This document shows positions 18,937 to 31,488 of a DNA stretch of 64,000 nt, piece after piece (position 1 is the first letter of the stretch; each line of letters begins with the position of its first letter). The DNA comes from Globisporangium splendens (lineage: Eukaryota > Oomycota > Peronosporomycetes > Pythiales > Pythiaceae), in the NCBI GenBank assembly GCA_006386115.1, contig VFIW01000064.1, positions 62,001 to 126,000 of the forward strand, given 5' to 3'. The translations under genes and the position numbers were made by a program. The notes under the pieces are model-generated. The model did not search any database and was not told where the DNA came from. It was given only the letters and a program-made list of their open reading frames with translations.

Positions 18937-21900
18937 ATGGAGAGACGAACAATGGCAGCAATGGCAGAAGACCTGACTCGCCATGTGGGGTCGGACGACA
19001 CTTCGCTGCCTACTGCTCGCCCGTTCACTGCAATGGGGAGCTCAACGCTGCACCTCGAAGCACTTCAAACCAAAGAGAGCCCGTCGCTAGGTCGGAAATC
19101 GTCGGCCGGAAGCATACCAAATGACACTCGTTTGGAGCCATCTGGCGGTGAATTTGATGTCCGCAAGTTCATTCTCGATTAAAAGGGATCAGAGCCTTTG
19201 CACCAAAGCTCCTTGTTTCGAGCAGCCCCGTTCAGGGAACAGCAGCAACTGCGTCCAAAGTCAAGAAGCTCGACCCAGAGCGCCCATGTTGCTCCGGAAA
19301 ATTATCATCGCTCCAAGGAATTGCTCCCCAGAATGGATCTGAAAGGCACGAAATCAGCTGGAACACTCCCAACCTCGGGTAACGACACCAGTTTTGACGG
19401 AGCTGAACGCACGAACAAAGCGCTGGTCACAAGCACTACTGGAAGAGGTGTAAGTTTGAATCAAGAGCATGATGAAGAATGTGACACGGTGCCTCATTTT
19501 TACACAATCGAGAAGATGGCTGAGAGTTGCTGTCATGCTACGCAAAATCGAAATAAAACCTGGCACTTCTTGCCAGGATCGGAAGAGCGATCAAAAGGCA
19601 ACAACGGCGCTAGTGGTGTGGCCGGAAGCAGTATCACAGGAGTGGAGCGTCCATCCAGACGAGTCGACGTGCTGGATCTCGAGAAATGCTTCGATGCTGC
19701 AATCAAGTTTGTGAACAGAAAGAACAAATGGGATGTTGCCTGCGACGAAAAACTGGCGATGATTGACCGAGACATCATGCCGATCGAAGCTCGAGTGGCG
19801 CAAAAATACGCGTCATCATCCTGCGGCTCTCAGTCTGGACGGGGTGTCGACGAAAGTGCAGATGATCAACAAGTCCTCGTGAAACTGTTTTTCGAGCAAA
19901 AGTGGTCTGACGTAATCTTGGGCGAGCTGGAGGCGATGCTCACTCTGTCGTTTCTTGAACAAGGAGTGGTATTGCGAAATGCACGAATTCAGTACGCACA
20001 GGCTTTTTTCCAACTTGAGCAGCTCTATTGCGCGTGTTCGAAGGATTTGAAGCAAACTCTGCAAGATTTGGAGAAAATGCGGCAGCAAATGCTGCAAACA
20101 AGTGAAGATCATCAGCGTGACACCATAGATACGAAAGAGCAGTACGAAGCTGAGATCAAGCGTCTAAACATTGGGTTCGAGGCGCGCAAAGAAGAAATGG
20201 AGAAGAAAACGATGGAGTCAAAAGAGCAAATGACGAAAATGGGTGATACCATGAAAACCCTCAACACAATCTTCCGACAGATGCGTGAAGATACCGAAAA
20301 AGTGAAAGCCGTCGAGTTGAGAGAAAACTACAAGTTGGAGAAAAAGTACGAGTTATGCCGAGAAGAGATCGAGCGCTTGCGTCCTCTGATCCAAGAGAAT
20401 CAGAAGCTAACTAGCGAAAAAGAGGCTATAGAGCGGGAAATCGAAGCGCTGAAAGAGAAAATGGCCAATATGGATACTATCCTGATTTCCAAGGATGAAA
20501 CCATCGCGAACTCGATGGAGCAGCAAAGCGATATGCTGGCCGCACAAGAGTTGCATGAGGCACAGGAAGAAGAACGCCGTAAACGAGCTCAAGGTGATGC
20601 TGACGATGATGACGACGAATCAAATGCGCTCGCAGTAAGTAGCGGACCGCCACAATCTCCCAGCGCGTCATGTGGAGCTCGAAAGCGACAAAACTCGGTG
20701 ACAATTTGTATCCGATGCAAACAAAACATGAAAGATACGTTCAGTCAGGGAAACCTTGCCGATCCAAACACCAGTTCTAGTCAAGCGACGCAAGCAGCAG
20801 TTGGCAATGGCGATCTAGGAATGCCCGACCAAGACAGAAAAGTCCCAGAGGTCAAAAAGCGAAGAATTCAATGCCTGTATTTCCGTATTATGTTGCCGAA
20901 CCTTCGCGGACGTCGGCCACACAAAGATATGGCATGGACATTCAGTTGTATGCGCTCGATCCTCTTTGCAAAGCAGATTGACGACTCAATGTGCAGAAAA
21001 AACGGGGGCAGTTTCCCATTGCGCATTCGAATGCCAGAGTTTGTTTACTCGTGGTTTCCTCCGTGGCGTTCGATCAAAGACGAGAAAAACCGAGACAAGT
21101 ATGGTACAGGATACGCTGGCGCTGTGGGTTCAGACAGCGGATCTGCTGCAGCAACGTCTCAGCCGACACTAACACCGGAACAACAGCAAATGCAAGCAGA
21201 CGAAGATCGATGGTGTCTGTACTATGGGGTGAAAGGGTTGGTGCATGAGGGATACCTGGAGGCAAAGTTGTTTTTCTCGCTGCTCGATGAGAAATATGGC
21301 GAAGATGAGCTAGTGTTCATGCTTTACTGTTATCGTGTCCTTGATATTCTGATTGGCGGAAGACTAGACTGGGGACCACTTCGTGAGTGCGTTTCCTATG
21401 AGAAGTTCTGTCGCGAGTATGAGCGCTCTGTCGGTGTGGCATCAAGTGCAAAGCGAGTTCCCAAAACTGTGTGGATTTCTCCGTATCATGCTTCTTTAGC
21501 CACTGGTGTGGTGCTATCCAAGGCTACCGAGTCGGAGCGTGCTGCCTCGGACAAGGAAATCATGGACTACGTGGTCACAAACGTACCAGAAGAAGAGAAA
21601 CCAACGATTTTTCTTCCTCCAGAACAGCCGCGAAGTGGAAGAAGACGAATCAACATACGACATGCTCAGCATGAGGCAACTCAAGCAAACAAATACAATG
21701 AAAACGATGACAGTGAAGATCAGGCACCACAACAATTTGTGGATGCAAATTTGTGGGTGGAGTTGATGATGCTTGAGTATAAGGAAGAACAAGCGCATCG
21801 AAGAGCTGCAATTCGCCTTGTGTTTCAAACCGCAACGTCATCAATGGGCTCTGTTGGTACCGGTAGTCGTCTCTCGGACACCCGAGAACTTGTGTCAGTT

Positions 21901-24322
21901 GGTGGAATCAGCGCGGCGACGATGGATATGGAGCAATTCCGGATCATGATTCGTACCTTGAATGACGAAATCCCTTCCTTCATGGTCGTGGCTCTTTTCC
22001 GGAATGCCTATGTAAAGGGAAATGGTGCGGTGAATTTCGATGCGTTTATGGACGTTGCTGAATCAGCACAATTCTTCTCAAGTTGTATGCGACTCGAGAG
22101 TCCTGCAGCTAGGATTTCTCGTCATGCGGGAGAACCAAGCCTACCAACCTCTGCGGCTATGTCTACCAGCTCCCGAGCTACCTACATAGTTGGAAAGTGT
22201 TTTGCCGTCATGGGGAACGACTTAATTTCGATGATTGAAGCTTTGCCGCAATGGACGAGAAATGTGACCGACTATTTATCCTACGAAATCTCATCAACTT
22301 TGCATGACAATGAGAGTGCAGCGTCCGACGGCATCCGATTGTTGACGTCGTTCCATCGACTTATCGACAACCTGCTCCTCGTGAAGCTAGTCAAGCGAGA
22401 AACCACTGGTGGTTTGTTCCACTCGAAGAATCTGTTCAACATGGAAAAAGCGCTCAACTCGCTCATGGAATGCGTTCGTTCTCGAGATAAGACTAGGTAC
22501 GTCTATTCAATGTTCTATCTGATAACTCTGTGTTTGGCTTCAAAGTCGAGTTGAGAAGTCAGTCGTAACGAGTCCTGTGTGTTTTATTATATACAGCGCT
22601 GAGATTTTGATTGACGCTGTAAAGCAGAAGGTGTGTGTGCTTGCAAACCGCGTTCCGAGAGCATTTGACGCGGGACCAAGGTCATCCATCTGCTGCACCA
22701 GAAGTATGGCCGAATAGAATTCGACTACCGTTCTCGGCATGCGACTCGCCCTTTGCAGTGGTTGCTTTATGTCATCTCTGCCATTTTGAGGAAAACAATG
22801 CAATCGGAGCGCATTCCATCGTTGCTCTTACAGCTGAATGTCACCACTAGCGCATTCTGTGGCGACTATTCGATGGAGAATTCCAGCTCAAGCTCACTGA
22901 ATGGAGGAATTGGTCCGGCACCAAAACCAATTCTGATGGAGCTGATCTACGACTTCTTCTTGGAAAAGTTTGGCGCAAGATGGGAAGCCGAAAAGCTGAT
23001 CCACGATTTGTTTGTCAACTGCCGTTTGCACAAGTCGAACTCGATGGTGATGCTTTTCAGCTCTTTGTGCTGCATGACGAATGCTTCCCCGGACGACCGC
23101 TTGCTTGGCCAAAACGAGGCGCTAGCGTTTCTTCATGGAATTTTCCGGAGTGGACTGCACAGCTTTCGAGTCATCAACCCGCAGTCGTTCGTGCTGAGCG
23201 CGGAGGGTAGTGAGAGTGGTGCCCCAGACAACGAAGGACTTAACACTAACTCGGAACTTCAAGATTGGCTGTCAACTGATGTCGCGGAGAGCATCCTCCT
23301 AGCTGCGTTTAGTAAGCTGAGCGTCGACCAAAAGCAGCGTCTTCGAGTCCGTATCGGCGAAGCTGCTGCTGCGTCTCATACTGCTGGCATGGACAAATCC
23401 CTGCTAAGCAACAAGACACAGACGATCGAGGCAGGAGCCTTCTTGGTGCTCGCGCTGCTGGAGTGGAAGCGATATATTGTGCAAAAAATGAACGAAGTAA
23501 AGCTGGTCTACTGTGCGCTGGAAGAAGAAATGCGCCAGTTTGAGGAGCTGTCTCAAATTGATGTGATTGCCAGCGTATTGAAGAAATCCAGCGTTTCGTA
23601 CACGAGTGACGACCTGTGCTTCGTGTTCCGTCGTTATTGCATGACGGAACAGCGTTATGCTACTCGAAAGGGCGACAGTAAGACGCAGAGCAAAACCAAG
23701 AACACGTGAGTGACCGCTTGGCTGCTGCATGCTTCCTCTTTTGGCACGAGAGCCGTTGAGTGAGCTACTGAATATCGAGAACAGTGCGGTCGAGCCATTC
23801 AAGTTGGCACCTAATCCGAACCAGAGCTGCGATTTCCTTGTCAGTTCCTGGAGCGATTATCGAGACCAATACCATCAGCTTCTCAATGAGCTCCGCCGCA
23901 TCGGGAAGAACAACGACATCCAAGCAGAATCATTTTCTCGACCAACGTCTGCTGTTGGTTCGGGCGCTCGTGCGTCGAACCGAGAAGATCTGTATTTGAG
24001 TTCGTCAACAGATCGACTGTCGAGCCAGGATGTCGCCCAGCACGAGGCTGTGTACTTGTTATTTAACGAGCGATTGGAACGGCTCGCAAATCTCTTCGAG
24101 AGAGATCGCATCACGACCGATCCCGATGGCTCAAGACGCAACAGTATTAATGTCAGTAACGATAGATCGATCTCTCTAGTGGACGAAATGCACTCGCGTG
24201 TCGTCATGGTCAACGAGACGTGGAAAATCTTCCGACAAGTGTTGCTCGGCTTCATAAAGCTGCGATCGCTTGCGTCGCTTGGACAGGGGATGTTGCCTGA
24301 CAAATGGAGTCGGCTGCAGTAA
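18937..24322 (+). CDS. Large coiled-coil protein, 3 introns, one in-frame UAA near the start
   Basis: About 1,650 residues over four exons. Introns: 22497–22596 (GTACGT…ACAG), 22631–22680 (GTGTGT…AAG, 50 nt) and 23706–23760 (GTGAGT…GAG). All three restore frame exactly. The middle is a long coiled coil (residues about 300–520 of the main exon). An EF-hand-like segment follows (VKGNGAVNFDAFM), but without a full calcium loop. No known family is recognised; such architecture is common in cytoskeletal or flagellar proteins. From ATG 18937 a Ser/Thr-rich frame runs 81 codons to TAA (19180–19182) and then continues in the same frame. If that stop is real, translation would start at ATG 19333. Confidence 0.75.
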
Positions 24323-24627
24323 ATGTCGTTGCAAGAGAACACAGCACCAGTATAGGGTTAAAGATCAGTTGAAGCGTACAAGGATTTATGTCGAAGTGGA
24401 AGTCATCGCTCGTATGGATGAACATGCCGCACCTCGCCATATGAAGGCCAGAAATTCTGTAAGCGTAATTAGCTGCTGAAAAAACACGTCGAGAAATACC
24501 CCCAAACGTGATAAGAAGAATTTGATGGTCTTTGATGACGTAAAGTTGACAAGGGCTTTCACAACTGTGAGGGAAGCAGGGCAACCCCACAATCAAACAC
24601 GCTTGCAGAGACCAGAGCCGGTTATAT
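24323..24627. other. Intergenic, nothing recognised
   Basis: Gap between the coiled-coil gene and the ankyrin pseudogene. Only noise frames are present. Confidence 0.4.
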
Positions 24628-25780
24628 TTGAGGAGGATGGTGGCGCCACCGAGGGGCTTCACAGGATTCTGTCTTCTGCCACTCACATCAGCCGTTGTGG
24701 TATGCCGAAAGCAATCTGCAATCGATGCGCTGCACCATATCGTAGCCCAAATAAGCGATTTTCTCGACTACGCGCGTCCGATCTATTGGAGCATTTCCCG
24801 AGCATGTTCGCAGTCAAGTGTCGAGTTGGTACGTCGCCTTCAAGCACGCGAAACCTCAGACGGGGATCAGCATTGCAAAATGTACCAGTTCAGTCTTGGA
24901 CTTGTAAACGCAGTGATCCCAGACAACATGGATCTCGTGAAATGGCTTCACGCATATTGCCTGAGGGGATTTGTCTCCAAAGGCATGGAACAAGCCGCAT
25001 CTCTTGGAAGTTGCATATTCTCAAGTGGGTCGCAACCCATCACACGCCTGCAGTTTGCAGCACTCGCTTGTTGGCCAGCTTGACGTCAAGCATCATGGCG
25101 CTTGCAGCAGCGAACTGACATGTTAAAGTAGTGAAATGGCTGCACGATCAAGTCAAGAAGCCAGACAGCTTCGATGTTCTTCGCGAAAGGACTATTGCAT
25201 GTGGTGGGCTGACTTCACTCCCATCGATTAGAGGGCTGTATGTTGAGAACGGTGGACGAAGCCGCAGCAAATGGACATCTGGAAACACTAACTTGGTTGC
25301 ATGAGAACCGAAACGAGGGATGCGCATCTAGCGTGATGCATTCAGCTGCACGAAATGGCCATTTGGACGTTGTCCACTGGCTTCATGGGAACTGCAATGA
25401 AGGATGCACTCGTATGGCGATGGATTAGGCGGCACGCCATGGTCACTTTCACGTTGACCAGTGGCTTCATGCGAATCGAGCTCCTTGCACGGCTGCCGCG
25501 ATGGACTATGCAACGTCAAATGGTCATCCAGATATGGTTCAGTGGTTGCACAAGAATCGGTCCGAAGGCTGCACAACACTCGCGATGGACCTCGCGGGTT
25601 CAATTGGCCACATTGCAATGATGAAATGGCTGCATGACAATCGCAAAAAAGGATGGATGCACAACGTCTGCCATGAATCGCGCAAGCTCAATGGCGATCA
25701 CGAGATGGCTTCACGGAAATCGCACGGAGGGGTGCACAGCTGGTGCCATGGACCACGCAGCATTCAAAGGAGACTTTAGA
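24628..25780 (+). pseudogene. Ankyrin-like repeat pseudogene
   Basis: The N-terminal cap is recognisable (VVCRKQSAIDALHHIV, then VNAVIPDNMDLVKWLHAYC), followed by 28-residue units such as DEAAANGHLETLTWLHENR. At least four lesions are visible: a frameshift after AASLG near 25,010, loss of frame across 25,080–25,240, an in-frame TAG at 25426–25428 after RMAMD, and a frameshift near 25,650 where KKDGCTTSAMNRASS moves frame. Paralogue of the intact gene at 12,510. Confidence 0.85.
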
Positions 25781-26254
25781 GAGCTTTCGCAGCGGTGGTT
25801 CCCCCACCCATTGGCACAGAGTCTGTGTGGGCATGGGAAAGATGTGGCACCCCTTTTCACAAGGTGGAATTTCTGTCTGTCTTGGAGGGGTTAATTTCGC
25901 AAACAGTTGTTTCCACACACACAAGAAAACTCTAAAAAATGATATTATGCGTGCTTTGAGCCACTTACACTTTCGATTAGGACATTATGCCTATGTTGAC
26001 TTATTTACGGAATACCAAGTTTTGTCACGAAATGCTCTGCTCTTCGTGTGGACCACGCGACAGAGTTGCGCATCCTCAGACTCGGCAGCTCTGAGTCTCA
26101 GTGTTGCGGCGGTGTGTGGTGCTGCGAGTGGAAGCAAAGAGGCGCTGGTGAGCACGAGCAAGCGTCTGCGTGCATTCACCCACGCACGCTCCCCTCCTCC
26201 CCTCGCGTCGGCTCCGTCACTAGCTCACGTACTCCCCCTCTGGTTGTAGCCATC
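25781..26254. other. Intergenic, promoter side of PRPP synthetase
   Basis: No gene is supported. A pyrimidine-rich stretch (CTCCCCTCCTCCCCTCG near 26,190) precedes the putative start codon. Confidence 0.4.
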
Positions 26255-27979
26255 ATGGTACGCGCTTGCTGCGTCTTGTGTGTAGCTCTTCGTTCTAGTC
26301 TTCTGGTGGCGCTAACATTGCCACGCGGTCTTTCCTCCATTACCCATAGTTCCGTCTCCGATCGCTTGTCTTCAATGGCGCGGCGTTCCGCAACTCGGTC
26401 GCGTTGACGGCGGCTGCTGCGCTGGGCGTCGCGTGCGGGAGCGGATCCACCAACACAATGTGGTCGACGCACAATGGCATTGCGCACGCGGAGGCCGAAC
26501 CTCATGCTCGTGAAGCCGTGACGAAGACCAAGGACAACACGTGGTACCCGAACACGACGACCAAGCACTGGCACTTCTACCGCGGCAAGATGAACTCGAA
26601 CTCGGCCAAGTCGCTCAAGCTCTTCAAGTGCGCCGAGACGCCGATTGCCGACGAGATCGCCCAGTACCTTGGCGTGTCGCTCAACACAATGCATGGTGTG
26701 GTGCTTGCTATTGATCCGTGCTCGTGCGTTGCGTATGCTAATTTGGATCGTTTTTGTTGTCCTGTGTGTGTAATGCATGCAGTGAAGAAGTTTGCGGACG
26801 GCGAAACGAGTATCATGGTCGATGATAACGTGCGTGGCAAGCGCGTGTACATCGTCAGCTCGACCACGACCGTGGACAGGTTCGTGTCACTCGATTGGCC
26901 AGAACTTGCTTTAGATGCTCACGAACTTTACTGTTTGTCGTAATTGCAGATTGATGGAGCTGCTGTTGTCGATTTCCGCCATGCGTCGATCGTCTGCGAA
27001 GAGCATCACGGCCGTCATTCCATTCTATGGCTACGCGCGTCAGGATCGAATGCACAAGGGACGAGAACCCGTCGCAGCTGCGGTACGTCAGTCAGCCTCG
27101 ATGAACTCATTGCGGCATGAGCTTACGACGGATTTTGTTTTATGTGTAGGATATTGCCCGTATGCTTGAAGTCATGGGCGTGGATCACGTTGTGACGGTC
27201 GATCTCCACAGCGCGCAGATCGAAGGCTTCTTCAAACCTGAGATTCCGGTTCGTATTTTACCAATTTTCCTCACATTTGTACTTCGAAGTGTGCAATATG
27301 CATTGACAAACCATGTACTACGTTTCTCTTTGTCGTGATGATGGACAGGTGGACAACCTGCAAGCCTTCCCCGTGGGCTCCGTGTACTTTTCGGAGATGC
27401 AACTCAAGGATCCGATCGTGATCGCGCCGCACTCGTCGGCCGTGAACCGCGCGGTTCTCTTCCGCGACATCCTCTCGCGAAGCATCGACGAGCCCGTCCC
27501 AATTGCGTTCGTGGTCCGCAAGCACCACATTGACAAGTCGAGACCAGGTGAGCTCGTCGGGGACGTCATGGGCAAGGACTGCATCATCGTCGACAACCTC
27601 GTGGACACGGGCTCGACGCTCGTCAAGACCGCGAAGGTGCTCAAGAGTTGCGGCGCCAAGAGCGTCTCGGCGTTCTGCGTCCACGGTCGCTTCTCTGCCA
27701 ATGTAAGTGGCTTATTTGCTGTACGACGCATTGATAAAGTGGCATGGCGTTGATCTTGACTTTGTCATTTTGTTTTTGTGCGACACCAAGTCAATGGCAA
27801 AGATCGAGGGCTGCAAAGAGCTCGATCTGCTGGTCACGACCAACACGATCCCGTCGAAGGAGGGTGCCCGCGTGGCCAACTCCAAGATCGTGACGCTCTC
27901 GGTCGCGCCGTTCATCGCCGAAGTCATCTCGTGCATCCACAGCAAGGGCTCGATCATCCAGATCTCCAAGACGAAGTAA
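26255..27979 (+). CDS. PRPS: Ribose-phosphate pyrophosphokinase, N-terminally extended
   Basis: Makes PRPP from ribose 5-phosphate and ATP for nucleotide and histidine synthesis. Exons by splice and frame logic: 26255–26257, 26350–26695, 26783–26879, 26950–27082, 27150–27248, 27349–27702 and 27791–27979. Motifs: [20 protein letters not shown], the PRPP synthetase signature [11 protein letters not shown], a flexible loop with [14 protein letters not shown], and the PRPP-binding loop [13 protein letters not shown]. The N-terminal extension of about 60 residues ([20 protein letters not shown]…) is basic then hydrophobic, suggesting mitochondrial or membrane targeting. The start codon appears to be an exon of its own, spliced at ATG|GTACGC. 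That first exon is inferred; the rest is firm. Confidence 0.92.
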
Positions 27980-28306
27980 ACTTGCTGTCTGAACCTCTTG
28001 AATTGCATAGTGAAATACAAAGGTGATCTTGCATGCATTTTGGGCGGCCTTTTGATTCGTTGGAAATCGTACTATTTTATTGTTTTCAGCCAATTGTATA
28101 ATCTTTTTTGCGAGCAGCAAGCTGCGATTCGCCAGATTTATTAGATTGTTTTCAGCCAATAATAGGGAGGAATGTGCCGCATTAATGTCTGAAGGGGCTC
28201 TGTGTTGTTCAGAAAAGTGAGAACAAGTCAGAGAACGAAGCATATCGACTGCGCGTGTCTGTAGCTCTCTGTGTGTCTGTGCGAAGGGGAATCGACGCAA
28301 AGCACG
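27980..28306. other. Intergenic, promoter side of TVP23
   Basis: AT-rich spacer with no recognised motif. Two short copies of TTGTTTTCAGCCAAT lie near 28,080 and 28,146. Confidence 0.4.
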
Positions 28307-29343
28307 ATGATGAGCGAGGAGAAGAAGGCGGCGGACCTGGAGTTCATCACGGTCGAAGCGGCCGATGTCGAGGGTGCAGCCACGGACGCGGCGTCGACTG
28401 CGAGCGCGTCCACCAAGAAGAGCAAGTCGAAAACGGAAGACGGCGAAGCACTGTGCGTGCATTCTTCAGGGCGACAGCATTGATACACGTGATTACAATG
28501 AAATAGTGGCTCTCAGTGCGCGTGTGTATGTATGTTGGCATCGTGTTTGTACCTGGCAGGCTGTCGTCGATGCGCAAGACGGTGACGAATGCCAAGCACC
28601 CTGTGGCGGCATTTTTCCACTTGTTCTTCAAGGTACGCGGCATTATCTAGTACAATGACACCATACACTCAACTCTGTATGTTCGTATCTATCGGTTGTT
28701 ATCTTGCAATTGCTAGGGACTGGCGCTGTTTGTGTACCTGTTCGGTGGCGTGCTGTTCAGCAGCTACGTGTTCATCTTCGTCGTGTGCATATTACTCTTG
28801 GCATTTGACTTTTGGACCGTCAAGGTGGCTATTCGTTTCGTGTTCATAACGTGAATATGTCTGTGTGGTCTGACCTAGGGCTTCATTGTGCTTTTGGTAA
28901 TTTTCCTATAGAACGTGACAGGACGCTTGCTCGTGGGGCTGCGCTGGTGGAACCGCATCAACGAGGATGGCACGAACGAGTGGATCTTCGAGTCCCACGA
29001 GGACATGACGGAGATCGACGCACTCGACTCGCAGGTGTTCTGGGGTGGGCTCTACGGCACGCCCGTGGTCTGGGTCTTCCTGCTCATCATCGCCGTGCTC
29101 AAGTTCAACGTGCAGTGGGCGCTGATCGTCGTGATCGCCGTGATGCTCAGCAGCGCCAACATCATCGGTTACACCAAGTGCAAGAAAGACGCCAAGCAGA
29201 AGATGCATTCGCTGATGTCGCAGGGTGCGTTGGGCGCGCTGAGCACGTCCGCGGGCTCGTCGCTCATGTCCACGATCGGCGGCTTCGCGCTCGGCGGCGT
29301 GACCTCGTCTCGGGAGAAGAAACAGCAGCCAGTCACGGTGTGA
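28307..29343 (+). CDS. TVP23: Golgi membrane protein TVP23 family
   Basis: Small integral membrane protein of Golgi and endosome vesicles involved in trafficking. Exons 28307–28452, 28560–28632, 28717–28824 and 28912–29343, about 250 residues. The N-terminus is acidic and cytosolic. The family block follows: AKHPVAAFFHLFFK, two hydrophobic segments, [27 protein letters not shown], then two more membrane segments (VVWVFLLIIAVLKF, WALIVVIAVML). The tail ends in NIIGYTKCKKDAKQK plus a Gly/Ser-rich region. Nearly every exon joins within conserved sequence, so the model is robust. The third intron has a weaker donor, GTGGCT. Confidence 0.93.
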
Positions 29344-29503
29344 GGCACAAACGCACGTAAAATGCACGATACCAAGGTGATGGCGCTTCATGAAACTCAA
29401 AAAACGAAGATGAATGATGTATTAGCAAAGTATCTTTGTGTCTGTTTTTGTTGTCTTTTTCGTGGCTACATCGAATGCACACTCACACACAAACGCACAG
29501 TGC

Positions 29504-31488
29504 CTAGTTGGTCGCCGTGCTGCTGCTGATCAGATCCTTCATCTGCTCGTTCAGCTGTGTGTAGAACTTGTGGTACTCGAAGATGTCGCCCTTGCCACGA
29601 CGCACTTCCACGAGGTGAAGGCTGTCGGCGAGCATGTAGATCTGGATGACGACGCCCACGGCACCCTTCGGCGTCTGCAGCACGGCCTTGACCTTCGACG
29701 TGCTATCGACGCTGATATCACAATTCAGACTCTCCAGGTACCCAGTGAGGCGAGTCATGATGCTCGCCGCAGGAATCGTCGACGTGAACTGCGTCGACCG
29801 CTTCACACGCTTCTCGTCGTTGCTCTGGAACATGCGGTTCAGCGCCATGCCGCCGCACATGTTGATCAGATCGAACGCATTCATCACCTTCAAGCCGCCA
29901 TCCTTGCTCTTCTTGACCGAACTGATCTCGTCCTGGTTCTCCAAGATCGCGGAATCGATCTCGGCTTGGCTCGGTTTGTACGTGAATCCGCCAATGGTCT
30001 CTGGCACTGGGGCTGAAACTTGCTCAGCAGCGACCGAAGCAGTCGCAGCCACCGCGACAGCAGGCGCAACCGCAGCAGCAGCGGCTTGGCCACCACCATC
30101 GGCGTTCACGAACCAGTCGTCCGCCATGATATCCGACAACTTGACGCGCGTCTCTGGATCTGGCACGAGGATGCGGTTCAGCAGCGCTTTCACACGAGGC
30201 GTAAACCAGCTCGGGTACGAGAACTCGGCCTTCTGGATCTTGCGGAACAGCGCCGACATGGTCGGTTCATCGAACGGGAGGAAACCCGCGAGCAAAACGT
30301 ACAGGATGACGCCAATCGACCACACATCAGCCGCACGACCGTCGTAGCCCTTGTCCGCAAGCACCTCAGGCGCGACGTAGTTGGGTGTACCGCACGTCGT
30401 GTGCAGCAGCGACGCGCGCGAACTCTCGGCACCATCGGGACCGCTGCCTTCGTAGAGCGCCGAGAGCCCGAAGTCCGAGATCTTGAGGTCTCCATTCTCA
30501 TCCAAGAGCAGGTTCTCCGGCTTGAGGTCGCGGTGGCACACGCCGTTTTCGTGGCAGTACTGCACGCCATCCACGAGCTGCCGAAAGTAGAACCGCGCCG
30601 TGTCTTCGCTGAACCTATAAGTTGCAAAAGGCAAAAGAGAGCGTGAGACACATGCGAATGCTTTTCACGAGTCTCGTCCCGTAATGACAGATAGATAGCT
30701 ACAGGACACAGACCTTCCTTCACTGACGATCTTGTCGAAGAGCTCACCGCCGGTAATCAGTTCGAGCACGATAAAGATCTACACATGCATGAGAAAAGGA
30801 GTAAAAGGCATTTTTGTACCCATGGACATCAGAATATGGTTGCAGAATGATCAGATGTGTCCGTTGTCGCGTGCAAATAGACCGAAATGGATGCAATGGT
30901 TGGTAGGAATGGCGAAAGCGCACCTTGGTTCGACTCGCAAGCACTTCGCGCAGCACCACGACGTGCTTGTGGCGCACCATCTTCATGATCGAGATCTCCT
31001 TCTTGATCTGCGCACCCATGTTCTGCTTCTGGATCTTCTCCTTGTCCAGCACCTTGATCGCCACGCGCTCGTCCGTCTCCGTGTTCACCGCATACTTCAC
31101 TCTACGCATCATTTACAAATCGCCACGCAATGCATAAAAGTGAGAAATCCACATGCACAAAATGCAAAGATCCACCACCATCTACACACTCAAAAAGATC
31201 GCATTCCCCCTCCTCCCATCGCTATTTCTGCACAAACGTACTTTCCGAACGTTCCTTCACCCAACGTCTTGCCAATCTCGTACTTCCCTGCACATCGTAA
31301 TCGCATCCACGCATTAGACACAGCGACACATAAACACAAGATCTCTTCGTGCACGCATGCGACTCTTTCTCTTCTTTCTCTTGGCTTCCAATAGAGAGAG
31401 AGAGAGAGAGAAAGAGAGAAACAACGGGCGACGCGAGCGCAAGCACAGTGCCGTATTCTCACACATACGCACCAACTTTCTTGACCAT
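29504..31488 (-). CDS. SnRK3/CIPK-like serine/threonine kinase
   Basis: Five exons: 31488–31473, 31287–31242, 31101–30924, 30778–30714 and 30614–29504. The start MVKKVGKYEIGKTLGEGTFG is strikingly CIPK-like. The kinase core is complete: Gly-rich loop, VAIK lysine, HRDLKPEN, DFG, CGTPNYVAPEVL. After an Ala/Val-rich linker comes MNAFDLINMCGGMALNRMF, which matches the NAF/FISL motif that binds calcineurin B-like calcium sensors, then a KA1/PPI-like C-terminus ending near FYTQLNEQMKDLI. The natural partner would be a CBL calcium sensor, not present in this window. The first intron is 185 nt and holds a GA microsatellite. Confidence 0.92.
31393..31420. repeat. (AG)n microsatellite in kinase intron 1
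   Basis: Run of AG dinucleotides with one AAA interruption, inside the first intron of the kinase gene. Confidence 0.9.

Noticed and set aside
19159..19225. Possible intron removing the TAA in the coiled-coil gene
   Set aside because: The only plausible GT–AG pair gives a 67-nt interval that shifts the frame into an early stop.
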